Positions 18,330-27,897 of a DNA stretch of 64,000 nucleotides are shown piece by piece. Position 1 is the stretch's first letter. Each line of letters begins with the position of its first letter. Location: NCBI RefSeq assembly GCF_015689335.1, contig NZ_CP065053.1, positions 248,001 through 312,000 of the forward strand, given 5' to 3'. The stretch comes from Massilia antarctica. GTDB lineage: Bacteria; Pseudomonadota; Gammaproteobacteria; Burkholderiales; Burkholderiaceae_D. The position numbers were made by a program, and so were the translations under genes. The notes under the pieces are model-generated. The model had not been told where the DNA came from, did not search any database, and saw only the letters and a program-made list of their open reading frames with translations.

Positions 18330-19367
18330 ATGTCCCAGAAACTGCTGTATGCCTTAGGCCGTCCCCTCCTGTTTACCCTCAATCCCGAGACGGCGCACAA
18401 TGTCACCCTGCCCGCGCTGCGCGGCGCGGCCGCGCTGGGCCTGACCGGCCTGTTGAGCAAACCGGCGCCCGATCCGCGCACCGTCATGGGCATCACCTTC
18501 CCCAATCCGGTCGGCCTGGCCGCGGGACTGGACAAGGATGGCGCCTACATCGACGGCCTGTCCGCGCTCGGTTTCGGCTTCATCGAAGTGGGCACCGTCA
18601 CACCCAAGCCGCAGGCGGGCAATCCCAAGCCGCGCATTTTCCGCATCCCGGCCAAGCGCGCCGTGATCAACCGCATGGGCTTTAACAATGGCGGCGTCGA
18701 CGCCTTCGTGGCGAACGTGCAGGCGTCGAAGTTTTACCAGGATAAGCGCGGCGTGCTTGGCCTGAACATCGGCAAGAACGCCAGCACGCCGATCGAAAAC
18801 GCGGTTGACGATTATCTGCACTGCCTTGAAAAGGTGTACCCCTACGCCAGCTACGTGACGGTCAATATCTCCTCGCCCAATACCGCCAATCTGCGCCAAC
18901 TGCAGGGCGCGTCGGAACTGGACGCGCTGCTCACGCGCCTGAAAGAAGCGCAACTGCGCCTGGCCGACCAGCACAAGCGCTACGTGCCGCTGGCGCTCAA
19001 GATCGCGCCGGACGTCGACGGCGACCAGATCAAGGATATCGCCGCCGCCCTGCTGCGCCACAAGATCGACGGCGTGATCGCCACCAACACCACGCTCAGT
19101 CACCGCCTGGTCGACCGCATGCGGCACGGCCAGGAAACCGGCGGCGTGTCGGGCGAGCCGGTGTTCGACCTGTCGAACATCGTCATCCGCGCGCTGCGCC
19201 AGGAACTGGGCGACGCGCTGCCGATTATCGGCGTGGGCGGCATCATGCGCGGCGCCGATGCCAAGGAAAAGATGAGTCTCGGCGCCTCGCTGGTGCAGCT
19301 CTACACCGGCCTGATATATCAAGGACCGGGCCTGATCCGCGAATGCGCGCAGGCCCTTCGACCATAA
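18330..19367 (+). CDS. pyrD: Dihydroorotate dehydrogenase (quinone), class 2
   Basis: Oxidises dihydroorotate to orotate with quinone as acceptor; pyrimidine synthesis at the inner membrane. 345 residues from ATG 18330, with the N-terminal membrane-associated helices typical of class 2, [32 protein letters not shown] with the catalytic Ser, KIAPDVD, and GVGGIMRG in the phosphate-binding region. It lies 66 bases after bpt. Confidence 0.97.
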   Translation: MSQKLLYALGRPLLFTLNPETAHNVTLPALRGAAALGLTGLLSKPAPDPRTVMGITFPNPVGLAAGLDKDGAYIDGLSALGFGFIEVGTVTPKPQAGNPKPRIFRIPAKRAVINRMGFNNGGVDAFVANVQASKFYQDKRGVLGLNIGKNASTPIENAVDDYLHCLEKVYPYASYVTVNISSPNTANLRQLQGASELDALLTRLKEAQLRLADQHKRYVPLALKIAPDVDGDQIKDIAAALLRHKIDGVIATNTTLSHRLVDRMRHGQETGGVSGEPVFDLSNIVIRALRQELGDALPIIGVGGIMRGADAKEKMSLGASLVQLYTGLIYQGPGLIRECAQALRP

Positions 19368-19377
19368 GGAACGCACC

Positions 19378-20424
19378 ATGATCAAGAACCGGCTCGGACG
19401 CACGCCGCTCGAAGTATCCAGGATCTGCCTCGGCACCATGACGTTCGGCGAGCAAAACAGCGAGGCCGATGCACACAGCCAGCTCGATTACGCGCTCGAA
19501 CGCGGAATCAACTTTGTCGACACCGCCGAAATGTATCCGGTCATGCCGCGTCCGCAGACGCAGGGCGACACCGAGCGCTTTATCGGCAGCTGGCTGAAAA
19601 AGAGCGGCAGGCGCGGCGAGATCGTCCTGGCCACCAAGGCGGCCGGGCCGAATCCGAACCTGCACTGGGTACGCGAAGGAAAGCAGAACCTCGATGCCGC
19701 CAGTCTGCGCACGGCGGTGGAAGACAGCCTGCGGCGCATGCAAACCGATCATATCGATTTGTACCAGCTGCACTGGCCGAGCCGGAACGTGCCGATTTTC
19801 GGCGCGACCGCGTTCGACCCGGCCAAGGAGCGCGCCGCCATTCCGGTCGAAGAGACGCTGGGTGCGCTGGCGCAGTTGATCGAGGCCGGCAAGATTGGAC
19901 ATATCGGCCTGTCGAACGAGAGCGCGTGGGGCGTGAGCGAATTTGTCAAGCAGTCCGACATGCGCGGGTTGCCGCGCATCGCCAGCGTCCAGAACCTGTA
20001 CAACCTGACCGCGCGCAGTTTCGAGACCAGCCTGATGGACGAAACCTGCTTTCGCGAGGACGTGGGTTTGCTGGCCTATAGTCCGCTGGCGTTCGGTCAG
20101 TTGAGCGCCAAGTACCTGGACGATCCCAGGGCGAGCGGACGCTTGACGATTTTTCCGGCGTCGTGGAGCCCGCGTTATCTGCGCGCGCCGGTGCTGGCGG
20201 CGGTGAAGGAGTACGCGGAGCTGGCGCGGGCGAACGGCATGACGCCGACCCAGATGGCGCTGGCGTGGTGCTATTCGCGCTGGTTTGTGGCCTCGACCAT
20301 CATCGGCGCGACCAGCCTGGCGCAGTTGAAGGAAAATATCGATGCCATGTCGGTGACCCTGACGCCGGACGTGGTGGCCGAGATCGACGCGATTCACGCG
20401 CGCATTACCAATCCAGGCGCGTAA
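19378..20424 (+). CDS. Aldo/keto reductase (Tas-like)
   Basis: 348-residue NADP(H)-dependent oxidoreductase of the aldo/keto reductase superfamily. Seen: an N-terminal RTPLEVSRICLGTMTFG, the catalytic Asp-Tyr pair in NFVDTAEMYPVMP, Lys in LATKAAG, His in QLHWPSRNVP, and the C-terminal cofactor loop STIIGATSLAQLKENI. The length and the MYPVMPRPQTQGDTE segment match the E. coli Tas subgroup. AAGGAA precedes the ATG and pyrD ends 11 bases upstream. Confidence 0.9.
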   Translation: MIKNRLGRTPLEVSRICLGTMTFGEQNSEADAHSQLDYALERGINFVDTAEMYPVMPRPQTQGDTERFIGSWLKKSGRRGEIVLATKAAGPNPNLHWVREGKQNLDAASLRTAVEDSLRRMQTDHIDLYQLHWPSRNVPIFGATAFDPAKERAAIPVEETLGALAQLIEAGKIGHIGLSNESAWGVSEFVKQSDMRGLPRIASVQNLYNLTARSFETSLMDETCFREDVGLLAYSPLAFGQLSAKYLDDPRASGRLTIFPASWSPRYLRAPVLAAVKEYAELARANGMTPTQMALAWCYSRWFVASTIIGATSLAQLKENIDAMSVTLTPDVVAEIDAIHARITNPGA

Positions 20425-20548
20425 ACCACCCGTGTCGTTCCCCCAAGTTCGTAATGTAGCTGGTGCGGTACAAACTTGGGTTCCCGCCTCTCCAGGAACT
20501 GGCCTTTGCTGCTAAGTTAAGCAGCTTTGCGACCACAGGCCTCAAAAC

Positions 20549-20630
20549 CGTCGTTCCCGCGCAGGCGGGAACCCATAGCACCTCAACTGAGCGAAGGTGC
20601 TATGGATTCCCGCCTGCGCGGGAAAGACGG
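20549..20630. repeat. Inverted pair of dRS3-like palindromes
   Basis: Two copies of a TTCCC-N8-GGGAA palindrome in opposite orientation (arms CCGTCGTTCCCGCGCAGG and the reciprocal CCTGCGCGGGAAAGACGG), each followed by a CATAGCACCT / AGGTGCTATG arm, so the whole 82 bases can fold as one long hairpin. Related elements occur near 22.5, 39.3, 44.8 and 51.1-51.2 kb. Confidence 0.8.
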
Positions 20631-20718
20631 AGCATAAGTTAGCGCCATTTGGAACTGGCCTCTGACTTTGCACAGTTCCAAGAGATTTGAGGAGTTTCCT
20701 TGAAACTGGAGGCTGCGC

Positions 20719-20788
20719 GGGAACGACGCTGTAGCGCCGGAACGACGCTGTAGCGCGGGAAGTCGTTTCTGGCAGTGCCAGAAACGAC
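20719..20788. repeat. Tandem direct repeat and adjoining 12-bp palindrome
   Basis: The unit GGAACGACGCTGTAGCG occurs twice in tandem (about 20719-20755), followed by a perfect 12-base palindrome GTCGTTTCTGGC-AGT-GCCAGAAACGAC (20762-20788). The palindrome begins just beyond the stop of the DUF2325 gene read on the minus strand and may end its transcript, although no T run follows. Confidence 0.7.
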
Positions 20789-20789
20789 G

Positions 20790-22013
20790 CTAGGTAGCCA
20801 ATATCACGATCTGCCGCAGCCCTCGCGAAAAGCTCGTACTGCTCGGATTCTCCACAAACACGCATTGCTTGCCCGTGCGCTTGCAATGCTCCTTCACCCT
20901 CCAGTAGGCGTTGTGGCTGATGCACCCGGTCTGGCAAATCACCAGATCGGCCGCCGCCAGGTTCGCATCGAGCAAATCGGCCCCGTGCTCCTGCCCTCCA
21001 TCATGGTGCGCGAACTTCGCCCCCGCCTCCTCGGTCATGCAGCGGTAGCTGGCCACGCTGGCGCTCCTGCCGCCGACGCACAACAAGGTCTTGTCGGCCA
21101 GTTGCGCCGCGGCGATCGCTTCGGCCGCATCTTCCGCGCACACCACCGCCTCCGGCGGCCGCGCCGCCTGCAAGGCGTCGAGCTGGCGCGTGGACGCCGC
21201 CAATTGCTGGCGCAACTGCGCCAGCTGCGCATCGCGCGCGGCCAGGCGCTGCGCCGCTTCGTCGAGCTTTTGCTTGAGCCGCGTGCGCGCTTCCAGGTCG
21301 GGCACCGACGCGCTCAATTCCGCCATGTCCGCCAGCAGGAATGCAAACTTGCTGTCGCGCGCCACCAGCTCGGCGCGCGCATGCATCAACTGCGCCTGCA
21401 CCTGTTCCAGCTCGCGCGCCTTGTCGGCCAGGACGCGCACGTGGCGCTGCTGCGACTGCGCCAGTTCGGCCGCCAGCGCCGCATTCTCTTCCTGCAGCTC
21501 GATGTAGTGCGCGTGGTCGATGCGCGTGTTGGCCCCGGCCTGGTGCTGGATCATGTGCATCTCGCGCAGCACCGTGTCCTGCACCAGGAAGTCGCTGCGC
21601 GGGTGCGTCAGCGCGGCCCAGAAGGCGCCCGCCACGTCGCCCTGCGCGATCGCCTGGCGCCACAGCAGCATGACTGCCTCGCCGCTGCGCGCATCCTTAA
21701 AGCGCAGCAGCACCAGCGCATAACGCTGGTCGAGCGCATCCTGCAGCAGGTTCGAGATGCGGTTGCGGTTGGCGCATTCGGCGACCGCGCCGACGTGGAT
21801 TTCGTAGTCGTCGGCCAGCGCCTGGCCGCGCACGCCCTTGTTCACCAGCTTGCGCAGCACGCCGAGCGGCAGGCACACGCCGATCACCGGGCAGTGGGTA
21901 TTGGACGGCAGCTCCCACAGGCGCTGACGGCGCGACGACGAGGTGCGCGAAGCCGGTTCGCCGTCGGGAGGAAAGAACCGCGCGAGCGGCTTCTTGGCAT
22001 CGTGGTCGCACAT
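20790..22013 (-). CDS. DUF2325 domain protein with long coiled coil
   Basis: 407 residues. The N-terminal third is globular with several cysteines and histidines (NTHCPVIGVCLPLGVLRKL); residues about 175-300 form a long heptad-like coiled coil rich in Ala, Gln and Arg. The C terminus is a DUF2325 domain: LLCVGGR, then FAHHDGGQEH, ADLVICQTGCISHNAYWRVKEHCKRTGKQCVFV. Biochemical function is not known. AGGAGA precedes the ATG at 22013; an upstream in-frame ATG would only add a low-complexity stretch. It lies 10 bases downstream of a CxxC mini-protein gene and shares its Fur-type promoter. Confidence 0.85.
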   Translation of the reverse strand: MCDHDAKKPLARFFPPDGEPASRTSSSRRQRLWELPSNTHCPVIGVCLPLGVLRKLVNKGVRGQALADDYEIHVGAVAECANRNRISNLLQDALDQRYALVLLRFKDARSGEAVMLLWRQAIAQGDVAGAFWAALTHPRSDFLVQDTVLREMHMIQHQAGANTRIDHAHYIELQEENAALAAELAQSQQRHVRVLADKARELEQVQAQLMHARAELVARDSKFAFLLADMAELSASVPDLEARTRLKQKLDEAAQRLAARDAQLAQLRQQLAASTRQLDALQAARPPEAVVCAEDAAEAIAAAQLADKTLLCVGGRSASVASYRCMTEEAGAKFAHHDGGQEHGADLLDANLAAADLVICQTGCISHNAYWRVKEHCKRTGKQCVFVENPSSTSFSRGLRQIVILAT

Positions 22014-22023
22014 GCTCTTCTCC

Positions 22024-22308
22024 TTAATGCAGCTTGGGGCCGTGGCGCGCTGCGTCGATGACGGCGGCAGCGGCGGCAGCGGCGGCAGCGGCGTTGGACT
22101 GGGCAACGTGGTCGAGCCGCGCCTGGGCGTCGCCGACCATGCCGGACAGCGCGCGGAACGCTTCCGGGGTAAAGCGCACCGAGACGTGGTTCAGCGACAG
22201 GTGCAGCACGCTGCATTCGGGGCAGATGCTGACGTGGCCAATGCTGCTGTCGGCAATCGTCACATGCTGGCAAGGTTCGCTTGGATTCTGTGGATGTTTG
22301 CTCGACAC
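22024..22308 (-). CDS. Small Cys/His protein of the Fur-controlled DUF2325 operon
   Basis: 94 residues from a GTG at 22308, preceded by AAGGA at good spacing. The N-terminal half has Cys and His residues in a zinc- or iron-site-like order (CQHVTIADSSIGHVSICPEC), then HLSLNHVSVRF; the C-terminal half is a helix ending in a run of nine alanines. I do not recognise a named family. It is the first gene after a promoter whose spacer contains a Fur-box match, and ends 10 bases before the DUF2325 start, so the two form an operon. Confidence 0.7.
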   Translation of the reverse strand: MSSKHPQNPSEPCQHVTIADSSIGHVSICPECSVLHLSLNHVSVRFTPEAFRALSGMVGDAQARLDHVAQSNAAAAAAAAAAVIDAARHGPKLH

Positions 22309-22382
22309 GATGCTTCCTTGACGGTATGCAGTGGCTAGCAGCGGCGGCGGGCTATGCGTGGGTGGATGGCTTGCTGAAATCG

Positions 22383-22412
22383 AGTATAAACGAGAATCAT
22401 TCGCATTTGCAA
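22383..22412 (-). promoter_or_regulatory. Fur-box promoter for the mini-protein/DUF2325 operon
   Basis: Minus strand: TTGCAA (22407-22412), 18-base spacer, TATACT (22383-22388). The 19 bases at 22392-22410 match 12 of 19 positions of the classical Fur consensus and fill the spacer, the usual position for iron-dependent repression. The start codon lies about 75 bases downstream. Confidence 0.65.
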
Positions 22413-22464
22413 GCGCCATCGCATGCCAGTCCCGTCCCGCGCCCGTACGTCCTCCCCCACCCTG

Positions 22465-22553
22465 CGTCGCTCCCGCGCAGGCGGGAGCCCAAGTCCTTGC
22501 CGACGCCGTTAACCGTGCGACGAACTTGGGTTCCCGCCTGCGCGGGAACGACG
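22465..22553. repeat. Inverted pair of dRS3-like palindromes
   Basis: CGTCGCTCCCGCGCAGGCGGGAG with AAGT flank at 22465-22494 is mirrored by ACTT flank and TTCCCGCCTGCGCGGGAA with CGACG at 22524-22553. Same repeat family as 20549-20630, placed upstream of the Fur-controlled operon and downstream of cysB. Confidence 0.8.
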
Positions 22554-22571
22554 AGCTGGCGGGGGAACGAG

Positions 22572-23510
22572 CTAATTTTCGCGCGGCGCGTCGGCGTCCA
22601 GCGCACGCTCGATATCGGCACGCGAGACATCCGGCGCGAACTGTTCGATGAAGTGATACGCGTACGCGCGCAGATACGCGCCGCGCCGCACCGCCAGCCG
22701 CGTCACGTTGGGCGCGAACAGATGCGATGCTTCGACCGCGCGCAAGCCCTTGTCGCGCCCATGATCGAACGCCATCGAGGCCACGATCCCCACGCCCATC
22801 CCCAGGCTCACATACTGCTTGATGACGTCCGAATCCATCGCCGTGAGCACGATGTCGGTGCGCACCCCCGCCTTGGCGAACGCCGCATCGATATGCCCGC
22901 GCCCCGTAAAGCCCACGTCGTAGGTAATCAGCGGATACTGGGCCAGGTCTTCCAGCCGGATCGGCGAGCAATTGAGCAGCGGATGCCCGTCCGGCACCAC
23001 GATCAGATGGCTCCAGCGGTAGCACGGGAACGACACCAGGTCGGGGAACTGCGACAAGCCCTCGGTGGCTATCCCGATATCGGCCTTGCCCGACAAAACC
23101 CACTCGGCGATATGATCGGGAGCGCTCTGCTGCAGCGCGATGCGCACCTCCGGGAAGTCCTTGCGAAACGACTGCACCACCTTCGGCAGCGCATAGCGCG
23201 CCTGCGTGTGCGTGGCGGCGATGGTCAGGGTGCCGCTGTTCTGGCCCGCATACTCCATGCTGGCCTGTTGCAGGTTCTCGGCCTCCACCAGCAGGCGGTC
23301 GATGATTTTCAGGATGCCCTTGCCCGGATCGGTCAGCCCGGTCAGGCGCTTGCCGTTGCGCTCGAAAATCACCACGCCAAGTTCGTCTTCGAGTTCGCGG
23401 ATCTGGCGGCTCACACCAGGCTGCGACGTAAACAGCGCATTGGCGACTTCGGTCAGGTTGTAGCCGCGCCGGGCCGCTTCGCGGATGGACCGCAGTTGTT
23501 GAAAATTCAT
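22572..23510 (-). CDS. cysB: CysB-type LysR transcriptional regulator
   Basis: 312-residue LysR regulator of the CysB/Cbl group that controls sulfate uptake and cysteine synthesis. The N-terminal winged helix [41 protein letters not shown] is nearly diagnostic of CysB. The effector domain follows ([25 protein letters not shown]). Its start overlaps the stop of cysA by four bases and it is the last gene of a cysT-cysW-cysA-cysB unit. A Cbl/SsuR assignment cannot be fully excluded. Confidence 0.92.
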   Translation of the reverse strand: MNFQQLRSIREAARRGYNLTEVANALFTSQPGVSRQIRELEDELGVVIFERNGKRLTGLTDPGKGILKIIDRLLVEAENLQQASMEYAGQNSGTLTIAATHTQARYALPKVVQSFRKDFPEVRIALQQSAPDHIAEWVLSGKADIGIATEGLSQFPDLVSFPCYRWSHLIVVPDGHPLLNCSPIRLEDLAQYPLITYDVGFTGRGHIDAAFAKAGVRTDIVLTAMDSDVIKQYVSLGMGVGIVASMAFDHGRDKGLRAVEASHLFAPNVTRLAVRRGAYLRAYAYHFIEQFAPDVSRADIERALDADAPREN

Positions 23511-24580
23511 ATCGCAGCTCCCTGATCGACGAACACCTGCATCCGGCGCGGACGCACCACCAGGGTTTCGCCTTCCTTCAATTGCAACAGGCGGTATCGC
23601 TCGTTGGGAATGACCGCTTCGATCAATTCGGCATTGTCGGCGCGCTCCAGGTCGAGCTGCGCCAGCGGACCGATCGCGTGCGCGCGGCGCAGCTTGACGA
23701 CGATGCCCTCGGCGCCCGGCGTGTAGCGGTCGATGTCAAGATCGTGCGGGCGCACGTAGGCGATTCCCTGCCCGTTGGTGGCCGCCGCATGGCCCGGCAC
23801 CGAAAAACTGGCGTCGCCGCTGGCCATGACGCCATCGTTCACCCTTCCGTGGAACAGGTTCACATTGCCGAGGAAGCCGTACACGAAGGGCGACGCCGGA
23901 TTGTTGTACACCTGTTCGGGGGAGCCGAGCTGCTCGACCCGGCCCTTGTTCATCAACACCACCTGGTCCGACACTTCGAGCGCTTCTTCCTGGTCGTGGG
24001 TGACGAAGATGCTGGTCACGTGCAGGTCGTCGTGCAGGCGGCGCAGCCAGCGCCGCAGTTCCTTGCGCACCTTGGCGTCGAGCGCGCCGAACGGCTCGTC
24101 GAGCAGCAGCACGCGCGGCTCCACCGCCAGCGCGCGCGCCAGCGCAATGCGCTGACGCTGCCCGCCCGACAGCTGCGGCGGATGGCGGTCGGCCAGCCAG
24201 TCAAGCTGCACCAGTTCGAGCAGCTGCTGCACCTTGTGGCGGATCTCCTGTTCGCTCGGACGGTCACGGCGCGGCTTGACGCGCAGTCCGAAGGCCACGT
24301 TCTCGAACACGGTCATGTGCTTGAACAGCGCGTAGTGCTGGAACACGAAACCGACCTGGCGCTCGCGCACATGGCGGTCCGACGCATCTTCTCCGTCGAG
24401 CAGCACGTGCCCGCTATCGGGATGTTCCAGGCCCGCGATAATGCGCAGCAAGGTGGTCTTGCCGCAGCCGGAAGGGCCGAGCAGTGCGGTCAGTTCGCCC
24501 GAAGGGAACTGCAGCGACACGTTGTCGAGGGCGACAAAATCGCCGAACCGCTTGTTGATATTCCTGACTTCGATCGTCAT
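23507..24580 (-). CDS. cysA: Sulfate/thiosulfate ABC transporter ATP-binding protein
   Basis: 357 residues from ATG 24580. Walker [11 protein letters not shown]-loop [10 protein letters not shown], signature [15 protein letters not shown], Walker [13 protein letters not shown]-loop VTHDQEEAL, then a C-terminal TOBE-like regulatory domain. Length and motifs match CysA. It couples ATP hydrolysis to sulfate import with CysT and CysW. The start overlaps the cysW stop (ATGA) and its stop overlaps the cysB start. Confidence 0.94.
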   Translation of the reverse strand: MTIEVRNINKRFGDFVALDNVSLQFPSGELTALLGPSGCGKTTLLRIIAGLEHPDSGHVLLDGEDASDRHVRERQVGFVFQHYALFKHMTVFENVAFGLRVKPRRDRPSEQEIRHKVQQLLELVQLDWLADRHPPQLSGGQRQRIALARALAVEPRVLLLDEPFGALDAKVRKELRRWLRRLHDDLHVTSIFVTHDQEEALEVSDQVVLMNKGRVEQLGSPEQVYNNPASPFVYGFLGNVNLFHGRVNDGVMASGDASFSVPGHAAATNGQGIAYVRPHDLDIDRYTPGAEGIVVKLRRAHAIGPLAQLDLERADNAELIEAVIPNERYRLLQLKEGETLVVRPRRMQVFVDQGAAI

Positions 24581-25518
24581 GATCCGTGCTCCATGTTGCG
24601 TGTGTCGGCGTGCAGCGCATGCGTTTCGCGCAAACGCCATTCGACAAAGGTTTTGATCGCCAGGGTCACCAGCGCCAGCAATGCCAGCAGCGAGGCGACG
24701 GCAAAGGCGGCCGCGAAGTTGTATTCGTTGTAGAGGATTTCCACATGCAGTGGCATGGTGGTGGTCTCGCCGCGGATATGGCCCGACACCACCGACACCG
24801 CGCCGAATTCGCCCATCGCGCGGGCGTTACACAGGATCACGCCATACAGCAGGCCCCATTTGATGTTCGGCAGGGTCACCCTCCAGAAGGTGTTCCAGCC
24901 AGAGGCGCCCAGCACCAGCGCGGCTTCTTCTTCCTCGTTACCCTGCGACTGCATCAGCGGAATCAGTTCGCGCGCCACGAACGGAAAAGTGATGAATACC
25001 GTCGCCAGCACGATGCCCGGCACCGCGAACAGGATCTTGATGTCGTGCGCGGCGAGCCAGCCGCCGAACCAGCCCTGGGCGCCGAACATGAGCACATAGA
25101 TCAGGCCCGCGATCACCGGCGAGACGGAAAACGGCAGGTCGATCAAGGTAAGCAGAATGGCCTTGCCCCTGAATTCGAATTTGGCGATGCACCAGGCCGC
25201 GCACACGCCGAACACCAGGTTGAACGGCACCGAAATGAAAGCGGCGATCAGGGTCAGTTTGATGGCCGCCACCGCGTCCGGGTCGGTGATGGCTTTCACG
25301 TAGGTCTCGACGCCCTTCTTGAAGGCTTCCGCAAACACGGCGGCCAGCGGAATGAACAGGAACAGGGTCAGGAACGCAAAGGCGACGAGCTTGAGCAGCG
25401 CGCTGACCCAGACCGGTTCGAGCGGATGCGAGGGCAGGAACAGTTCCCACGGCGAGCGGCGCTTGCGTGAGGCGCCTTTGCCGGCGGGCTTGCCCGCCTG
25501 GTTCAATACGGTACTCAT
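24577..25518 (-). CDS. cysW: Sulfate ABC transporter permease CysW
   Basis: 313 residues from ATG 25518, six hydrophobic segments and the EAA permease loop (about [23 protein letters not shown]) that docks on CysA. The 27-residue N-terminal tail is basic and Gly-rich. Four-base overlap with cysA and with cysT indicates translational coupling. Sulfate/thiosulfate specificity is inferred from the gene set. Confidence 0.93.
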   Translation of the reverse strand: MSTVLNQAGKPAGKGASRKRRSPWELFLPSHPLEPVWVSALLKLVAFAFLTLFLFIPLAAVFAEAFKKGVETYVKAITDPDAVAAIKLTLIAAFISVPFNLVFGVCAAWCIAKFEFRGKAILLTLIDLPFSVSPVIAGLIYVLMFGAQGWFGGWLAAHDIKILFAVPGIVLATVFITFPFVARELIPLMQSQGNEEEEAALVLGASGWNTFWRVTLPNIKWGLLYGVILCNARAMGEFGAVSVVSGHIRGETTTMPLHVEILYNEYNFAAAFAVASLLALLALVTLAIKTFVEWRLRETHALHADTRNMEHGS

Positions 25519-26366
25519 TTTTTCCCCGTCCTGGCGCGGGTCCACGCCTGTAGCAGATTGATGGCCAACAGCAGCGCGAACGAGAACACCAGCATCACCA
25601 CGGCGATGGCGGTGGCGCCGGCGTAGTTATACGCTTCGAGCTTGATGTAGATAAGCAGCGGCGTGATTTCGGAGATCATCGGCTGGTTGCCGGCGATGAA
25701 AATGACGGAACCGAATTCGCCGGTGGCGCGCGCGAACGAGAGCGCAAAGCCGGTCAGCAGGGCCGGCATCACGGCCGGGAACACCACGCGCGTGAAGGTT
25801 TGCCAGGCGCTGGCGCCCAGGCTGGCGGCGGCTTCCTCGAGTTCTTTTTCCAGGTCTTCCAGCACCGGCTGCACCGTGCGCACCACGAAGGGCAAGCCGA
25901 TGAAGGTGAGCGCCACGACCACCCCGAGCGGGGTGTAGGACACCTTGATGCCAAGTTCGGTGAAGTATTTGCCGATCCAGCCGTTGCTCGAATACAGCGC
26001 GGTGAGCGTGATGCCGGCCACCGCCGTGGGCAGCGCGAACGGCAGGTCGACCAGCGCGTCCATGAAGCGCTTGCCCGGGAACTCGTAGCGCACCAGCACC
26101 CATGCGACGATGCCGCCGAAGACCGTGTTGATCACGGCCGCAATGAAGGAGGCGCCGAAGCTGAGGCGATACGAGGCGAGCGCCTGTTCCGACGCCACCA
26201 CGTCCCAGAACGCCGCCCAGGTCATGCTGAAGGTCTTGATGAAGACCGACGACAGCGGGATCAGCACGATCAGGCAGAGATAAAACACGGTAAACCCGAG
26301 GGTCAGGCCGAAGCCGGGCAAGACCCGGCGCGGCGCTTTTCTCGGAGTGGGATGAACGGCGGACAT
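25515..26366 (-). CDS. cysT: Sulfate ABC transporter permease CysT (CysU)
   Basis: 283 residues, six membrane spans, with the EAA motif around [21 protein letters not shown]. Typical CysT start ([26 protein letters not shown]). First gene of the cysTWAB unit. No periplasmic sulfate-binding protein (sbp or cysP) is adjacent; it must be encoded elsewhere. Confidence 0.93.
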   Translation of the reverse strand: MSAVHPTPRKAPRRVLPGFGLTLGFTVFYLCLIVLIPLSSVFIKTFSMTWAAFWDVVASEQALASYRLSFGASFIAAVINTVFGGIVAWVLVRYEFPGKRFMDALVDLPFALPTAVAGITLTALYSSNGWIGKYFTELGIKVSYTPLGVVVALTFIGLPFVVRTVQPVLEDLEKELEEAAASLGASAWQTFTRVVFPAVMPALLTGFALSFARATGEFGSVIFIAGNQPMISEITPLLIYIKLEAYNYAGATAIAVVMLVFSFALLLAINLLQAWTRARTGKK

Positions 26367-26402
26367 GGGACCCTTTATTACAAATTCGTCTAATAGGCGG
26401 CA

Positions 26403-26430
26403 ATAATCGCACTTGAATCACATAACGCAA
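26403..26430 (-). promoter_or_regulatory. Candidate promoter of the cysTWAB operon
   Basis: Minus strand: TTGCGT (26425-26430), 16-base spacer, GATTAT (26403-26408), in an A/T-rich stretch upstream of cysT. LysR-type CysB normally binds such upstream A/T-rich sites, but no site is clear enough to mark. Confidence 0.35.
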
Positions 26431-26506
26431 ACGAAGCATTTCTCATTTGCATAGACGGATTGGCTATTAGGATTGCGCCGACAGCCTCGTCCGCCTTTGG
26501 CCGCAG

Positions 26507-26542
26507 ACCGTTTGAGCGGGCGCAAATATCCGCTTAAACGGT
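26507..26542. repeat. Hairpin upstream of the gene at 26594
   Basis: ACCGTTTGAGCGG at 26507-26519 and CCGCTTAAACGGT at 26530-26542 are inverted with one mismatch in 13. It lies about 50 bases before the start of the uncharacterised gene and may be an operator or a leader hairpin. Confidence 0.5.
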
Positions 26543-26593
26543 TGAACCCGGTTTGGATGGGCGTGGTCTGACTGACACAGACCAGGAGGAAGC

Positions 26594-27016
26594 ATGAACC
26601 ACCATGACCATTTGCAGGCCAATCCGGGCACGCCGGGCAGTGGCCGCACGCCGGAAGCGGAAGCGCAAGCAGCGCTCATGGTCCGGGTGCCGGCGGCGCT
26701 GAGTGCCATCTTCCACGTCTGGGCGCAGGAGTGCGATCCGGCGCCGATGCTGCCGCGCGGCGGCGACATGCGGGCGCTGGTGGCGGCCTACGTGCGCCTG
26801 GGCGCCATGACGGAGGCGCTGCCGGTCGAACGCGAACTGCTGGTGCGGGTGTATGTCAACGCGGCGCTCAATTGCGAGTTTGCGCTGTGGACCGAACTGC
26901 GCCACGAAGCGGCGGCGGTGCTGCGCTGGCTGGCTCCGATCGTCGCGGCCGACCCTGCCCTGCGCGCGCGCGTGGCGCAGGCGTGGCCGCGCCTGAGCGG
27001 TCCGGATGGGCCTTAA
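26594..27016 (+). CDS. Uncharacterised 140-residue protein
   Basis: Preceded by the strong ribosome site AGGAGGAA, so translation is likely. The first 30 residues are polar and His/Pro/Gly-rich; the rest is predicted helical with Ala, Leu and Arg (MRALVAAYVRLGAMTEALPVERELLVRVYVNAAL). No cysteine cluster, signal peptide or membrane span is seen (Cys46 and one Cys near 94 only). It is divergent from the cys operon and its stop overlaps the stop of the convergent TauE-type gene. I do not recognise the family. Confidence 0.65.
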   Translation: MNHHDHLQANPGTPGSGRTPEAEAQAALMVRVPAALSAIFHVWAQECDPAPMLPRGGDMRALVAAYVRLGAMTEALPVERELLVRVYVNAALNCEFALWTELRHEAAAVLRWLAPIVAADPALRARVAQAWPRLSGPDGP

Positions 27017-27786
27017 TAGACCAGCTTGACCGCCACCAGGGTGAGCGTGGTGGCCAGCAAGGCACGCAGGAAACCTTCCGGCACCGACTTGGCGATCCAG
27101 GAACCGAGGGTAATGCCCGGCAGCGAACCGATCAGCAGCATGGCCAGCAAGGCCCAGTTGATCGAACCGAGCCACCAATGGCCGAAGGCGGCGATCGCGG
27201 TCAGCGGCACGGCGTAAGCGATGTCGGTGCCGGCCACTTCGGCCGCGCTCATGCGCGGATACAGCATGACCAGCAAGGTGGCGCCAATGGCGCCGGCGCC
27301 GATCGACGAGACCGTCACCAGCACACCCAGCAGCGCGCCGGACACGATGGTGGCCGCCGCCAGCGGCCTGCCCTGCAACTGGCGCTCGGGCTTGGCGTTG
27401 ATCCAGGCCAGCATCTTGGCCTTGAACAGCAGCGCGATCACGGTCAGCATGACCGAGCCGGCGATGGAGTAACGGATGATCTGGCCGATTTCCTTGTCGA
27501 GGGCGCCGAATTGCTTGAGCGCCAGGGTGGCGGCCACGGCGGCCGGCAAGGCGCCGCAGCAGAGGTAGCGCACGATATCCCAGCGCACGGTGCCGCGCAG
27601 GCGGTGAGTGAAGGTCCCGGCCGACTTGGTGATGGAGGCGAACGCGAGGTCGGTGCCGACGGCAACCGAGGGCGGAACGCCGAACAGCAAGGTCAACAGC
27701 GGAGTCATGAGGGAGCCGCCGCCGACGCCGGTCATGCCGACCAGCAGGCCGACCGCGAAACCTGAAACGATATACGTAAGTTGCAT
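27013..27786 (-). CDS. TauE/SafE-family sulfite/organosulfonate exporter
   Basis: 257 residues with about seven to eight hydrophobic spans and the duplicated family motif: GLLVGMTGVGGGSLMTPLL at the start and VTVSSIGAGAIGATLLVM in the middle. Members move sulfite, sulfoacetate or related anions. Its position beside the cysTWAB operon supports a sulfur-anion role, but the substrate is inferred. Confidence 0.85.
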   Translation of the reverse strand: MQLTYIVSGFAVGLLVGMTGVGGGSLMTPLLTLLFGVPPSVAVGTDLAFASITKSAGTFTHRLRGTVRWDIVRYLCCGALPAAVAATLALKQFGALDKEIGQIIRYSIAGSVMLTVIALLFKAKMLAWINAKPERQLQGRPLAAATIVSGALLGVLVTVSSIGAGAIGATLLVMLYPRMSAAEVAGTDIAYAVPLTAIAAFGHWWLGSINWALLAMLLIGSLPGITLGSWIAKSVPEGFLRALLATTLTLVAVKLVY

Positions 27787-27897
27787 GAATGAGTCCCTAG
27801 AATACCTGCAAGGGTATAGGGACTCATCCGTTATTCAAACAACCGAAAGCTTATTTGCTTATGCGTTTCGCCGCACAAAGGCCGCGCGACGGCCGGC

